From: Corynebacterium silvaticum
Lineage (GTDB): Bacteria; Actinomycetota; Actinomycetes; Mycobacteriales; Mycobacteriaceae
NCBI RefSeq assembly: GCF_004382825.2
Contig: NZ_SDQO02000002.1
Coordinates: 744,001-808,000 of the forward strand
DNA: 64,000 nucleotides
Reading direction: 5' to 3'
Shown: positions 44,701-53,401 of the stretch, in pieces
Layout of the letters: every line of letters begins with the position of its first letter
Position numbering within the stretch: the stretch's first letter is position 1
The notes under the pieces: model-generated
The model's database searches: none
What the model was told of the DNA's origin: nothing
Seen by the model: the letters and a program-made list of their open reading frames with translations, nothing else
Translations under genes and position numbers: made by a program

Positions 44701-45762
44701 ACCTGTTACAAGAAGTTCGCCAGTTTCTCCCCAACGCACGGGTTCACCGGTTTCTGGATCTACGATGGCTAACTCCCAGCCGGGAACTGGTCGGCCGATT
44801 CGGACGGGTTCCTTATCCGTCATTGGTTCCATGAGATGGCCTGAGCAGATGATGGTTGCTTCTGTTGGACCGTAGGTGTTCCATAGCTCGCGCCCTGGGG
44901 CTGCGAGTCGGTTGACAAGCTCTACGGGAAGAGCCTCTCCACCAAAGATCAATAGGCGCACTGCGGCCAAAGATTCGGTAGGCCAGAACGAAGCGAGGGT
45001 CGGTACCGTGGAGACGGCGGAGATTTTGTTTTTTGTAATCCATTCGCCGAGCGCATCCGCAGAACGGACAATATCGCGAGGCGCAGGAACTAGGGCGGCT
45101 CCGTAACGCCAGGCCAGCCACATTTCTTCACAAGAAGCGTCGAAAGCTACGGAGAGACCGGCCATGACGCGATCTTGAGGACCAAGTGGGTCGTTGACTA
45201 AGTACATGCGTGCTTCTGCGTCGACAAGCGCTGCTGCAGAGCGGTGGCTCACTGCCACGCCTTTGGGTTTGCCGGTGGAACCGGAGGTGAAGATGATCCA
45301 TGCATCGCTTGCGACCGTTGGCTCGCAAGGTTCGACCGGTGCAAGATCGTTGCCTCGGAGATCGAGGGAAAGCTCCGCTCCATAGACTGCGGTGACGTTG
45401 GCTTCTTCCCAGACTGTGTTTGCACGAGAGTCCGGGTCATCCCAATCAACAGGCACATACGCTGCCCCCGCACAGAGCGTCGCGAGGATCGCTATGTACA
45501 GATCGGTGGTACCTGAGGGCACCCGAATACCGATACGCGCTCCGTGGCCGACTCCGAGCTTAGCCAAGCGCTCTACTTGATTGTTGACACGTCCCTCTAG
45601 CTGGCTATAAGTCAGAGATTCGTTTGTGCCGACGAGAGCTGTGGCATGGGGATAGCTGGTTACAGTCTCACGGAAAACGTCAACGAGTGTGCGTGGTTCG
45701 GGGACTGTCTCGACGCCGTAGATTGCGTAGGTGCGGTCGTCGGATGGGGATGGATTTCCCAC
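41758..45762 (-). CDS. Pls/PosA-family single-module NRPS with membrane and LbH domains
   Basis: 1334-residue non-ribosomal peptide synthetase of the epsilon-poly-lysine-synthetase type. Adenylation domain (about 20-500): FTSGSTGKPKGVAVSH (A3), FDASCEE (A4), WNTYGPTEATI (A5), YRTGDL (A7), GRADDQIKFGGRRMELGE (A8), TSGKVDRKALP (A10). Carrier domain with DLGGSS (about 545). Then three units of membrane helices followed by hexapeptide left-handed beta-helix segments (GARVGKDTEIS, GTRIGRDVW, LGPNSFILPGSSIG). No condensation or thioesterase domain. The pocket residues by alignment to PheA read DAESIGTIIK; Glu at position 239 suggests a basic amino acid. GTG 45762 follows AAAGGAA at eight bases; the frame opens at 45801. 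Lead gene of a three-gene operon. Confidence 0.88.
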   Translation of the reverse strand: MGNPSPSDDRTYAIYGVETVPEPRTLVDVFRETVTSYPHATALVGTNESLTYSQLEGRVNNQVERLAKLGVGHGARIGIRVPSGTTDLYIAILATLCAGAAYVPVDWDDPDSRANTVWEEANVTAVYGAELSLDLRGNDLAPVEPCEPTVASDAWIIFTSGSTGKPKGVAVSHRSAAALVDAEARMYLVNDPLGPQDRVMAGLSVAFDASCEEMWLAWRYGAALVPAPRDIVRSADALGEWITKNKISAVSTVPTLASFWPTESLAAVRLLIFGGEALPVELVNRLAAPGRELWNTYGPTEATIICSGHLMEPMTDKEPVRIGRPVPGWELAIVDPETGEPVRWGETGELLVTGVGLGRYLDQEKDAEAYAPLESLGWERAYRTGDLVVADQEGIIFAGRADDQIKFGGRRMELGEIDRALASVPGVAAAAAAKQTTTAGSDVIVGYVVPEEDNGKPGTIDLHKARTHLSTVLPGGIAPTLCIVDELPMKTSGKVDRKALPWPLPDSRDSVEALPQHLRWLADKWIDQLGPVPIEADSSFFDLGGSSVAIAKLAIALRESHPALDIGALYDNPTLSTMAAYVDTLYNDTEQRPLPQKIPWWSGIVQFLVVCSIYTVNVARYVVGTIFVVWALGFFFSAAWVPTVPFWPVFIGMIVIFSTPGKILQAALVARVATFRIRPGDYPRGGWTHLRIWSAERFLAYLRLEPLLDTPSAPLLFRLFGCTVGKGTTLATFPPVTGLATIGEGSVLENEVDINGHWIDGDTFYLRPITIGDRVRVGMRTFVSPGSTIGDDVEIIPGSCVTGAVVEGRCYSGNPLSDNGPSRTSWPSQTPKEAITDGMVTGLGFFSHHLLYILGLSLLNVLPVLAVLPATFLILPTVINNFQYQEVFLILAAWTPVFAILTIVCWLALVIILVRLCSLLIRPGYFPIHSSTGWALWMTHTLLQKTLTSTYFVYAGWLTPAFLRLLGARVGKDTEISTVETIPHLTAIGDRCFLADHSMCTSARYNNGWVHVGTTVLGDGSFVGNSGIVGPDHDLPAESLVAVLSSTPERPGKGTSWLGRSTRQIPRAHIDADVARTFNPSTRLKVARAFVELFRLLPVIVTAYLDLLIVWLGTLAYMSGGRGWGGIQAVVLWAFPIVLGAGIIASVVPIVLKWLLIGRFTAGHRTLFSTFVWRGELIDNIAELLAVPSLIRMSLGSPLYNWWLRLMGTRIGRDVWCETWWLPEFDLITLSDRSTVNRGTVLQTHLFHDRVMALETVSLGTGATLGPNSFILPGSSIGDRATIGPGSLILRQDAIPNDSVWSGNPVSYVEDPKTITDFDNTTPRTLPKEAVLTS

Positions 45763-46476
45763 CGAAAGAGTTCCTTTCAAATAGTGTGAGAATGCCTCCA
45801 AAAACGTTATGGAGACCCTTATGTCAGTGCGTTTTCACCCCAGTTGTAATCTGTATGCTTTGCATGATTACTGGTGCTCAATGGGGTGATAAGAATGATC
45901 GGGTCTCAATCTAATAACATCTTCAGCTTAGGTGCAAATTAGTAAAAATTGGGTCTTTTTATTGGTTGCTATAATTAATTTCTTATTTATGTGGGCTGTG
46001 CAGGGACTTTTATTTATTGGGACATATGAGCTTTGCGAGATTCTATAATGTGAGTTTGGACACATTTGCGGGGGTCCTGCGAAAAGTGCCGTTGCGACTT
46101 TGAAAGGGATACTCGTATTTCAGGTACGGCGGGCATCCGGCTCTGTCGGATTCTTGCAATTTCCGTGAGGAAAGCGGTGGTGTTGGTTTGGGGCACTAAT
46201 GAATTATTTCTGGGGCTATAGATTCAGTGTGGGGGATTATTTTCGGGTCGCCGTTTTCTGAAAGGAACCCGCGCTTGAGCTAAGGGGTTAGGGGCGCTTT
46301 TGGCTTATGGGGATCAATAACCCTGCGCGAAAATATTAGAACTTTTAAATAAATAAGTTTCAGGGCCAGTTTTTGAATACTTTCACACAGTCAAGTTAAA
46401 GTTACTTGTTTGTCATTTTAGAAAATAAATTGAGAAAGATCTCAGCTTATTGCTAGTGACCTGGTTTTTTAGCGAA
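45763..46476. other. AT-rich divergent intergenic region
   Basis: About 700 bases, clearly more AT-rich than the genes to the left. It must contain the NRPS promoter (leftward) and that of the surface protein (rightward). TATAAT at 45970-45975 is the best -10 hexamer, with TTGGGT 15 bases upstream. No gene seen. Confidence 0.5.
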
Positions 46477-47629
46477 ATGAGAATAAGAATGTGTAAGGAA
46501 GCCTCGCGTAGCTGGCGAGCACTTTTGAAGCGTTTAATAAAAGCTGCACACATATCACAGGGGATATGTGTAGCTGCAATTGTTGCCCTGGTGTTTTCTG
46601 TTGTAAGCGTTGTAGCTGAAACACCAACTGCTCATGCACAGAATGATGAGTGCGCAGGGACTTGGGAAAACCTGAAGTGGGTTGATGGCAATGGTGTAAA
46701 GAATGGCAGTTACGATAACGCAAGTACGTTTGCTACAGCTGAGTTCACATGGTCGATTCCTGATAGTGCTCAGCCGGGCGAAACTATTAGCTTTACGCTT
46801 CCAAAAGAACTTAAACCTGCTTCTGGAACTCAGCATTCGTTCAAACTCTATGATCCACAAAATCAGGAAGTGGCTGTAGCAACATGGTCAGGAAAAACTC
46901 TTAACATTGTATTGTCCGAGTATGTTTCTCGCCATTATGAAGTTTCGGGTGAAGCCAAGATCTCGCTTGAATGGGATCGTAGCAGCATAAACATCCAGAA
47001 CGGTTACGATAGTTCTCGTGACGGCAAGCTTCAATTTAGGGGATGCGGCACAGGAGACCTTGATGGGAAATATCCAGCAGACGGCCCGGCTGGTAGTACT
47101 CACGAGTCCAGTAAAGTCGGAAGCTACATAGGAAAGACCATCGTTGATGGAACCTTTGTATATATAACTCACTGGGCAGCTTATATTGGTAGCGATACTA
47201 AAGGAACTGAGACCACAGATGGCGGGTTCCGGATAGAAGATACTGCACCGGCCGGGCATAAATTCGCCTGCGATTCGAAATATAATGGTGGCTATGATGT
47301 TGTTGATCTCTTTAGTTACTACAGAGGTCAACGATATCCGGGGGCTATTTACGATGCATATGGGAGATATGGGCAAGGACAGTACAACGGAGTGAACCAG
47401 CCTACCTCTGGATTACGGGGATACAATTTTGAAGTATTTTGCACTCCGGAAAAGTTGATAGTTACTTTTCCTTATGGAATTTCACCCCAGTCTGGTCCAG
47501 CTGTGAGCTTTTATACATACACAGAAGTGCCTCCAATCCCATTTAGTAGACAGCAAAATACTGTTTATATCAATGGAAAACCGTATGTTGGCGAAGTACA
47601 AATTCCTGGTGCTGAGGGGAGCGGTTCAG

Positions 47630-50155
47630 GAAAATTCGGTGGATTCGCTATCCGCAAGCTTGTTAAAGCAAGCGAAAGCGTTCAAACTCCGCCCTCTTTC
47701 ACCTTTAGCTATAGGTGTACGAGTGGGACCATTACAAAAAGCGGAACGACGGATGTTCCTGCAAACGGAGATTTTGTCCACGTCAAAGACATCGAAAAAG
47801 GTATGCGCTGTGAGGTAACGGAAGTTTCCCCCAGAAGATGCAGCACCGAAGCCACGCTTGACATGGGAAATAGATGGTAAACTCGCAGACAAAGCTGAAT
47901 TTGAAGCGCGCTCTCCGGAAGAGAAATCCATCGACCTCATCGCAATTAACAACTATGATGCAACTCCTAAAACTGGAACTTTCACTATCACCAAGAAAGT
48001 TTCTGGCTGGGATGAGGAAAAAGCGAAAGGCAAAGAGTTCACGTTTAACTACCAATGTGAAGCTGCTGGACAGGCCGAAATTAAGGGAGAAATCCAGGTA
48101 AAAGGCAATGGTCAAAAGACGTCCGTCTCACAGCAGATTCCTGTTGGCGCAAAGTGCAAAGTCACTGAACAATCTGACAGCGCGCAGATCGAGGGGTACT
48201 CGTTAAAGACGATGGTCACTCCGGCAGAAGTGACTATCACAGACTCTGAGGGCGATAAAGCGGTCGGTTTTGAAGCTGTTAACCAGTACGAAAAGACTGC
48301 AGGAACTTTCCGGATTGAGAAGCAGCTGGTGGGTGCGGATGATGTCGTTAAGCAGCTAGAAGACCGTGAATTTACCTTCAAATACACGTGTGGTAACGAT
48401 GCTGAAGCTACGGCAAAGGTCTCTAAGAATAAGCCGTTTGAATCACAAAAGCAGTATCCCCTGGGTACCGAATGCACGGTGAAGGAAGAAGCTACAGGTA
48501 CTGAGTTAAAGGGCAAAAGTGGACTCATACGCTTACCCCTGCTGACGGAAAGATCAAGATCGGTGCGGAACACACCGCAAAGGTAGTGGCCTCGAATACG
48601 TACACCCCGGTTCCTAAAGGCCGATTCACTGTGAACAAGAAGCTTGAGGGACCAGCTGCTTTGCTTGCAGATGAGGCTGTGCAGAATCGTAAATTCAAGG
48701 GACAGTGTCGCTGCGGTACTCAAGACTGGACTCAGTTCGAGTTTTCCGTGAAGGAACCTTTCGTTTCTCCTGAATACCCAGAAGAAACTTCATGTCACAT
48801 AGAAGAGCACACCAACAGTACGGAAATTTCTGGTTTCACGTGGTCAGGGGCAAATGACAACAATGTAAACATTCAGGTTGACCTGATCAATAAGTACACC
48901 CAGAAAGTTGGTGGTTTTAAGCTCATCAAGTTTGTTGATGGCCCCGCGGCTTCGCTAGCAAAAGACTTGAGTACAAGTTCGATTATGTCTGCGGCGAGAA
49001 AACAGGCTCGCTCAAGGTCAAGGAAGGCCAGACCGTTGATGGTCCCACCGACATTCCTATTAACACGGAGTGCACTATTACGGAATCGGAAGTTGATGCC
49101 CCAGCCGGTGTGACATGGGTAGGTAAGCTTCCTAACGGTGGAAAGTTCACCATTAAAGAATCCGAGACTATTGATATCCACGCCAAGAATACTTTTGAGT
49201 ATTCAAAGGGCGGGTTCTCAATCCTCAAGACCGTAGGCGGCGATGCTGCTGATCTGAGTACGTTTAAATCGAAACAGTACGAGTTCACCTATGTTTGTGA
49301 GCAACCAAATGGTCAGCAAGCTAAAGGCACTATTAGCGCAACTCCTGGAAAGAGCGTTGTTGTTAAAGACATACTCGTTGGTTCCAAGTGTGAGGTAACG
49401 GAGACTCAGTCTGTCTACCCGAACGTCGACTGGTTGGTTGAACTTTCGGGTGAAGGCGTGGAAGCCGAGGGAAACAAGGCAAGGTTTAAGATTGCGGATC
49501 ACAATAAGCCCTCAGTCAATCTGAAAGCAAAGAACACTTTCACCCAATATAAGGGCGGATTCTCTATTGAGAAGACCGTCGCGGCGGAAGAGGGGATCAA
49601 GACTCCGCAAGAGTTTGACTTCACATGGACATGCGGCAATGTGAACGGTGAGGTTAAAGTACCCGTTAAAAATGGCAAGGGATCCGTGGATGTTTCTGAA
49701 GAGATCCCTGTTGGTACTTCATGTGTAGTGGCGGAAAAAGACGCTAAGGTTGCTGGAACAGAGCTAGTGACTGAGTGGAAGAACCAACGCTTCACGATTG
49801 GAAAGCAGTCAGAAATTGTTCAGGTCTCTGCGAAGAACATCTATAAGCATGAGACCGGCGCATTCCTCATCGAGAAACAAATTATCGGTGGTGCTAGGGA
49901 TAAAGCACTCGATAAGACGTTTACATTCAATTACGTCTGTACCAAGGACGGCAAAGAAATAAGAAAAGCATCCACGCAGATTAAAGGTGAAGGAAGCTCC
50001 GAGCTTATCGACGCCCTACCTGTGGGCGCCGAATGTCGCATAGAGGAGCAAGATGCCAAGATCAGTGGAACGCGTTGGAAGCACACTATCTCTGAGCATG
50101 GAAAGTTCAAGATTTCTAGTACGAACGTGATCTACCAGATAACGGTGGTCAATGG
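47630..50155 (+). repeat. About eight DUF5979 repeats
   Basis: Repeat units of roughly 290-350 bases start near 47637, 47970, 48297, 48616, 48903, 49203, 49551 and 49851 (GGFAIRKLV, GTFTITKKV, GTFRIEKQL, GRFTVNKKL, GGFKLIKFV, GGFSILKTV, GGFSIEKTV, GAFLIEKQI). They are similar in protein but diverged in DNA, so recent tandem copying is not evident. Confidence 0.8.
50003..50016 (-). repeat. 14-bp repeat, copy 5
   Basis: Exact copy on the minus strand (N = T), inside the last DUF5979 repeat. Confidence 0.85.
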
Positions 50156-50492
50156 TTATGAATCACCCAATTTCCTTTCGATTCTCCCATTGATACCGCT
50201 CATCCCGTTGATACCTTTTATTGTCGGGCCGCCGCAGCCGCCAGTGATTACGCCTGTTGCGCCGATAATAAAGAACCCTCCAAACGAGAAACCTCGTGAG
50301 CAAAAGACCGCTCCTAAGCGTGACAAGCCTTCGTTGGCAAGGACGGGCGCAAATACGTTGGGAATCGCTTTTGCTGCGGTGTTGCTAGTCGGAATAGGGC
50401 TGTTGTTGGTGCGCCGTAACCGGAGAAGCTCAATAACGTCACAAGAACGAACCGAGGAGGCTGGAAATTAATCCACCTTTCTAGTAGTCGGA

Positions 50493-50538
50493 AATAACTG
50501 AAGCATGCCACTCATAATGGCATGCTTCAGTTATTTTA
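50493..50538 (+). terminator. Terminator after the surface protein gene
   Basis: AATAACTGAAGCATGCCA / TGGCATGCTTCAGTTATT, eighteen-base perfect arms with a seven-base loop, followed by TTATG. Confidence 0.85.
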
Positions 50539-50676
50539 TGCTGCGTCACCTTGTGGGAAAAGAAGCTCAAATATAGAGCGATTAGCAGGGTTAAACGTGG
50601 CCAAAAAATAACTATTTTTGGGTAGAAAACTATAAAAATAATGAACTGTGGTATTTCACACTTAATTAAATGACCC

Positions 50677-50694
50677 CCATTTCGTACGAAATGG
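50677..50694. promoter_or_regulatory. Perfect 18-bp palindrome, candidate operator
   Basis: CCATTTCGTACGAAATGG, fully symmetric, in the AT-rich gap (50472-50932) upstream of the small secreted protein gene. The symmetry and size suit a dimeric repressor such as a TetR-family protein. The rest of this gap holds only the terminator at 50493 and AT-rich sequence. Confidence 0.5.
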
Positions 50695-50932
50695 TGAACG
50701 GGTGGAATGCGTGTCGAAAATATAGATCTAACTGCGTGGATATTCCCCTTTTTTAAAATTTAATACCCATGACGTTTCAAAGGAACGGTCTAAAAGGTGA
50801 CAAAAAACTCAGGTTTTTACAGAGTCTTTCTTAGTTTTATTTTAGTTTTGCTAGAAAAAGTGTTAAGTTCCTAAGTACACTGATCGGATGCATTCATTTT
50901 AATTTCCACTTCTATCTAAGGAGAGTTTTATC

Positions 50933-51236
50933 TTGAAGATTCGTAAGATCACCCTCACTATTGCGGGCGCTACCATGCTGGCAGGCGCAGCAGCGGCGAT
51001 CACTTCGGCACAGGCAAGTGGCAAGTACTCATTCGCCAGAACGGCACCCGCATGCGTGGTGTCATACAACCTTTGGTGATGGTCAGCATGACCTTTGTAA
51101 CTACTACAACTGGGCTAAGGACGCCGCTCACGAGCTGAGGAAGAGCGGGGAGATTGCGGATGCTGAGGCCTATGAGAGTCAGGCTGCCAAGGCGCTTAGC
51201 CGTCTTCTTTATGCTGAGCAGAAAAAGGGTAGCTAA
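50933..51236 (+). pseudogene. Small secreted protein, frameshifted
   Basis: TTG 50933 sits seven bases after AAGGAGAG and begins MKIRKITLTIAGATMLAGAA, a clear signal peptide ending near ITSAQA. After SGKYSFARTAPACVVSYN the frame stops. One frame over, GDGQHDLCNYYNWAKDAAHELRKS-type sequence runs to TAA 51236. Removing one base near 51068 (in ACCTTT) joins them as SYNFGDGQHDL. The mature protein would be about 70 residues with two Cys. A terminator follows. I do not know the family; it may be a small exported factor. Confidence 0.6.
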
Positions 51237-51285
51237 GACCATACTTTCGTAGCTTTGGCTATTGTTTCGTTACTTGTCATCAACA

Positions 51286-51332
51286 CCCTTACGGTTCTTT
51301 CACCGCCAACTGGAAGAGCCGTAAGGGTTTTG
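51286..51332 (+). terminator. Terminator after the small secreted protein gene
   Basis: ACCCTTACGGTTCTT pairs with AAGAGCCGTAAGGGT around a short loop, followed by TTTTGCC. Confidence 0.75.
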
Positions 51333-51657
51333 CCGTCGCGGGAGGCCAAAGAGCGACATCTGCAAGCTCTGCTGCGATCGTATTGTGAGACTGCGAAAAA
51401 GTGGCGTATTTTGGTTTCTTTACTGGCTTTTATTGGGCCGATAAAAATTTTAGTTCGATTGTGATCTTCATTGCAGCGTTGCTGCTATGGGGTTTTGGTG
51501 AAAGTGGCCTTTAGCTGCGCAATGTGGTGCGGGGTTGCGTGAGGGCGTCGAAAAGCTTTACCGATAACTATTACTTGATAGCTTTCACCGTGTAGTTTCT
51601 CTTTATCGCTTAGTGCACAATGTGCTGGGCTTGGTCCGAAAAGGTCGGTCAGATTTT
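51333..51657. other. Intergenic region before the broken permease
   Basis: About 325 bases with no gene seen. It contains one copy of the 14-bp repeat (51543-51556) and presumably the permease promoter. Confidence 0.45.
51543..51556 (+). repeat. 14-bp repeat, copy 6
   Basis: Exact copy (N = A), followed by T. Intergenic, upstream of the broken permease. Confidence 0.85.
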
Positions 51658-53081
51658 ATGACTCATACAGACTCCTCATTTCTTACAGCGGATCAGGAGG
51701 GATACAAAACAACACTGAGTTCACGTCATATCCAGATGATGGCGCTTGGTTCCGCGATTGGTACGGGACTCTTTATGGGGGCCGGGGGGCGTTTGGCCAC
51801 TGCTGGGCCATCATTGGTTTTGGCGTATCTTATCTGTGGTTTTTTTGCTTTCTTTATTCTGCGTGCCGTCGGTGAGCTTGTTTTGTACCGCGCCTCTTCC
51901 GGTGCTGTGGTGTCGTGGACCCGCGAATTTATGGGGGAGCGAGCAGGATTTGTAGTGGGATGGGTCTACTTCATGATGTGGGCTTTGACCGGAATTGCGG
52001 ATACAACGGATATCGCGATCTATCTGAAGTTCTGGAACCTTTTCTCGGATATCCCGCAATGGGTGCTTGCGTTAGCTGCGTTGGTTATTGTTTTTGCTTC
52101 TTAATCTCATCTCTGTTCGGGTGTTCGGTGAGATGGAGTTTTGGTTTTTGGTTCGCCATGATCAAAATTGCGGCGATCTGCTTGTTCATGGCCGTTGCAA
52201 TCTTTTTTGTGGCAACGGGTCGCATCGTGGTGGATCAGCCGGCGGGCTTTGCCAATATTCTGGAACATGGTGGAGTCTTCCCCATGGGATTTTTGCCTTT
52301 GATCGTGGTTATCAGCGGTGTGGTCTTTGCTTACTTTGGCATTGAGCTGATTGGTACTGCGGCAGGGGAGACCAAGGACGCTGAGAAAGAGATGCCTAAG
52401 GCTGTAAACAGCGTTATTTGGCGCATCATTGTGTTCTACTGTGGCTCGGTCATGCTGCTGGCTTTGGTGCTCCCGTATACCGCATATTCTGCAGGCGTCT
52501 CGCCATTTGTGACCTTCTTTGACTCGATAGGCGTTCCTTCTGCTGGCACGATTATGAATCTGGTCGTTATTACTGCGGCTTTGTCTTCATTAAATGCTGG
52601 TCTGTACTCCACTGGTCGTACTATGCGCACCATGGCGCGCGCTGGAACAGCTCCGGAAGTGCTGGGTGCCTTTAATAAGCGAGGCGTGCCTTTTGGCGGC
52701 ATCGCGTTGAACTCTGCAGTGGTACTAGTGGGTGTGGTCATCAATTACCTTGTGCCGGGCAAGGCATTTGATATCGCCCTCAATATGACGGCAATCTGCG
52801 TGGTCATTAACTGGGCCTTCACCATCGTCTGCCATATGCGGATGATTAAAACGGTGGAGGAGCGCCCTGCTTTCCGGATGCCGTGGGCTCCCGTGACCAA
52901 CTGGATAACCTTGGGCTTCTTGGCGTTGATTGTTATCTTGATTGCTGCTGGTTCCTGGGATGGATTCCTCACTGTTGTAGCATCTGTGTGCATGGTCCCG
53001 CTGTTTATAGTGGGGTGGTATGCGACCCGCGGCCAGGTAGAAAAGCGCCGCGCGGAGCATGCACAGGAAATTGCGGCATGA
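51658..53081 (+). pseudogene. Amino acid permease (AnsP/CycA-like, APC family) with two frame breaks
   Basis: APC-superfamily permease of about 470 residues when joined. The N-terminal third reads [33 protein letters not shown] and [19 protein letters not shown], closest to asparagine (AnsP) permeases. It stops at 52102. A T5 run (52090-52094) must be T4 to continue as [20 protein letters not shown], and 50 bases later a seven-base direct duplication (TTTTTGG after TTTTGG) shifts the frame again before FAMIKIAAI, after which the frame is open to the end. The protein as encoded is truncated after helix 4-5. ATG 51658 has only AAAAGG well upstream. Confidence 0.85.
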
Positions 53082-53105
53082 CGAGAGAGCGTCGTAGAAG
53101 TTTAA

Positions 53106-53119
53106 GCTTGTCGACGCCC
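53106..53119 (-). repeat. 14-bp repeat, copy 7
   Basis: Exact copy on the minus strand (N = C). Intergenic, just after the broken permease. Confidence 0.85.
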
Positions 53120-53219
53120 ACCGGGTCGCGCGGGAGCACCATGCTGCTGTGCGACCCAATCTGTATAAGCATAGTCACTTCAGTGAAATATTGTGACAAG
53201 TTTATGATTTTTTCAATTT

Positions 53220-53235
53220 AGTGAAAAACTTCACA
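53220..53235. promoter_or_regulatory. CRP/GlxR-like box upstream of the transcarboxylase operon
   Basis: AGTGAAAAACTTCACA, nine of ten positions of TGTGA-N6-TCACA, 166 bases upstream of the 5S gene. The surrounding gap (53082-53401) also holds the inverted repeat TCACT-TC-AGTGA at 53174-53185, one 14-bp repeat at 53106, and no gene. Confidence 0.4.
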
Positions 53236-53401
53236 GGTGATTTTCGGGATATTTGATCGGACATTCTCGAGCGCAAAAAGCCGTTTTACCTGAGATAACA
53301 ACGGAATCCTTCTGTTTTTTATTTGGGTTTTGTTGGTTTTGTGATCTATTCCGTGCGAATCTGCCGTGCAACCGAGCTCAAATCCGCATAGATTGTGAAC
53401 T

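Larger units (their letters stand above)
46477..50471 (+). pseudogene. Sortase-anchored DUF5979-repeat surface protein, broken by three frameshifts
   Basis: One long gene now in four frames. A signal peptide (ICVAAIVALVFSVVSVVAETPTAHAQ) is followed by an adhesin-like N-domain of about 370 residues, about eight DUF5979 repeats (each begins like GGFxIxKxVxG and has FxFxYxC and a PVGTxCxVxE block), a Pro/Ile-rich stalk, and the cell-wall sorting signal LARTG with membrane helix and Arg tail. Breaks: C5 at 47828-47832 (four would be in frame), A4 at 48515-48518 (five needed), A4 at 48960-48963 (five needed). Starts at 46450, 46477 and 46489 are possible and all have poor ribosome sites. Intact, it would be a pilus- or adhesin-like wall protein of about 1330 residues. 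AT-rich compared with neighbours, suggesting transfer. Confidence 0.85.

Noticed and set aside
53123..53157. Hairpin GGGTCGC...GCGACCC as terminator of the permease gene
   Set aside because: Stem is interrupted and no T run follows; could be chance.
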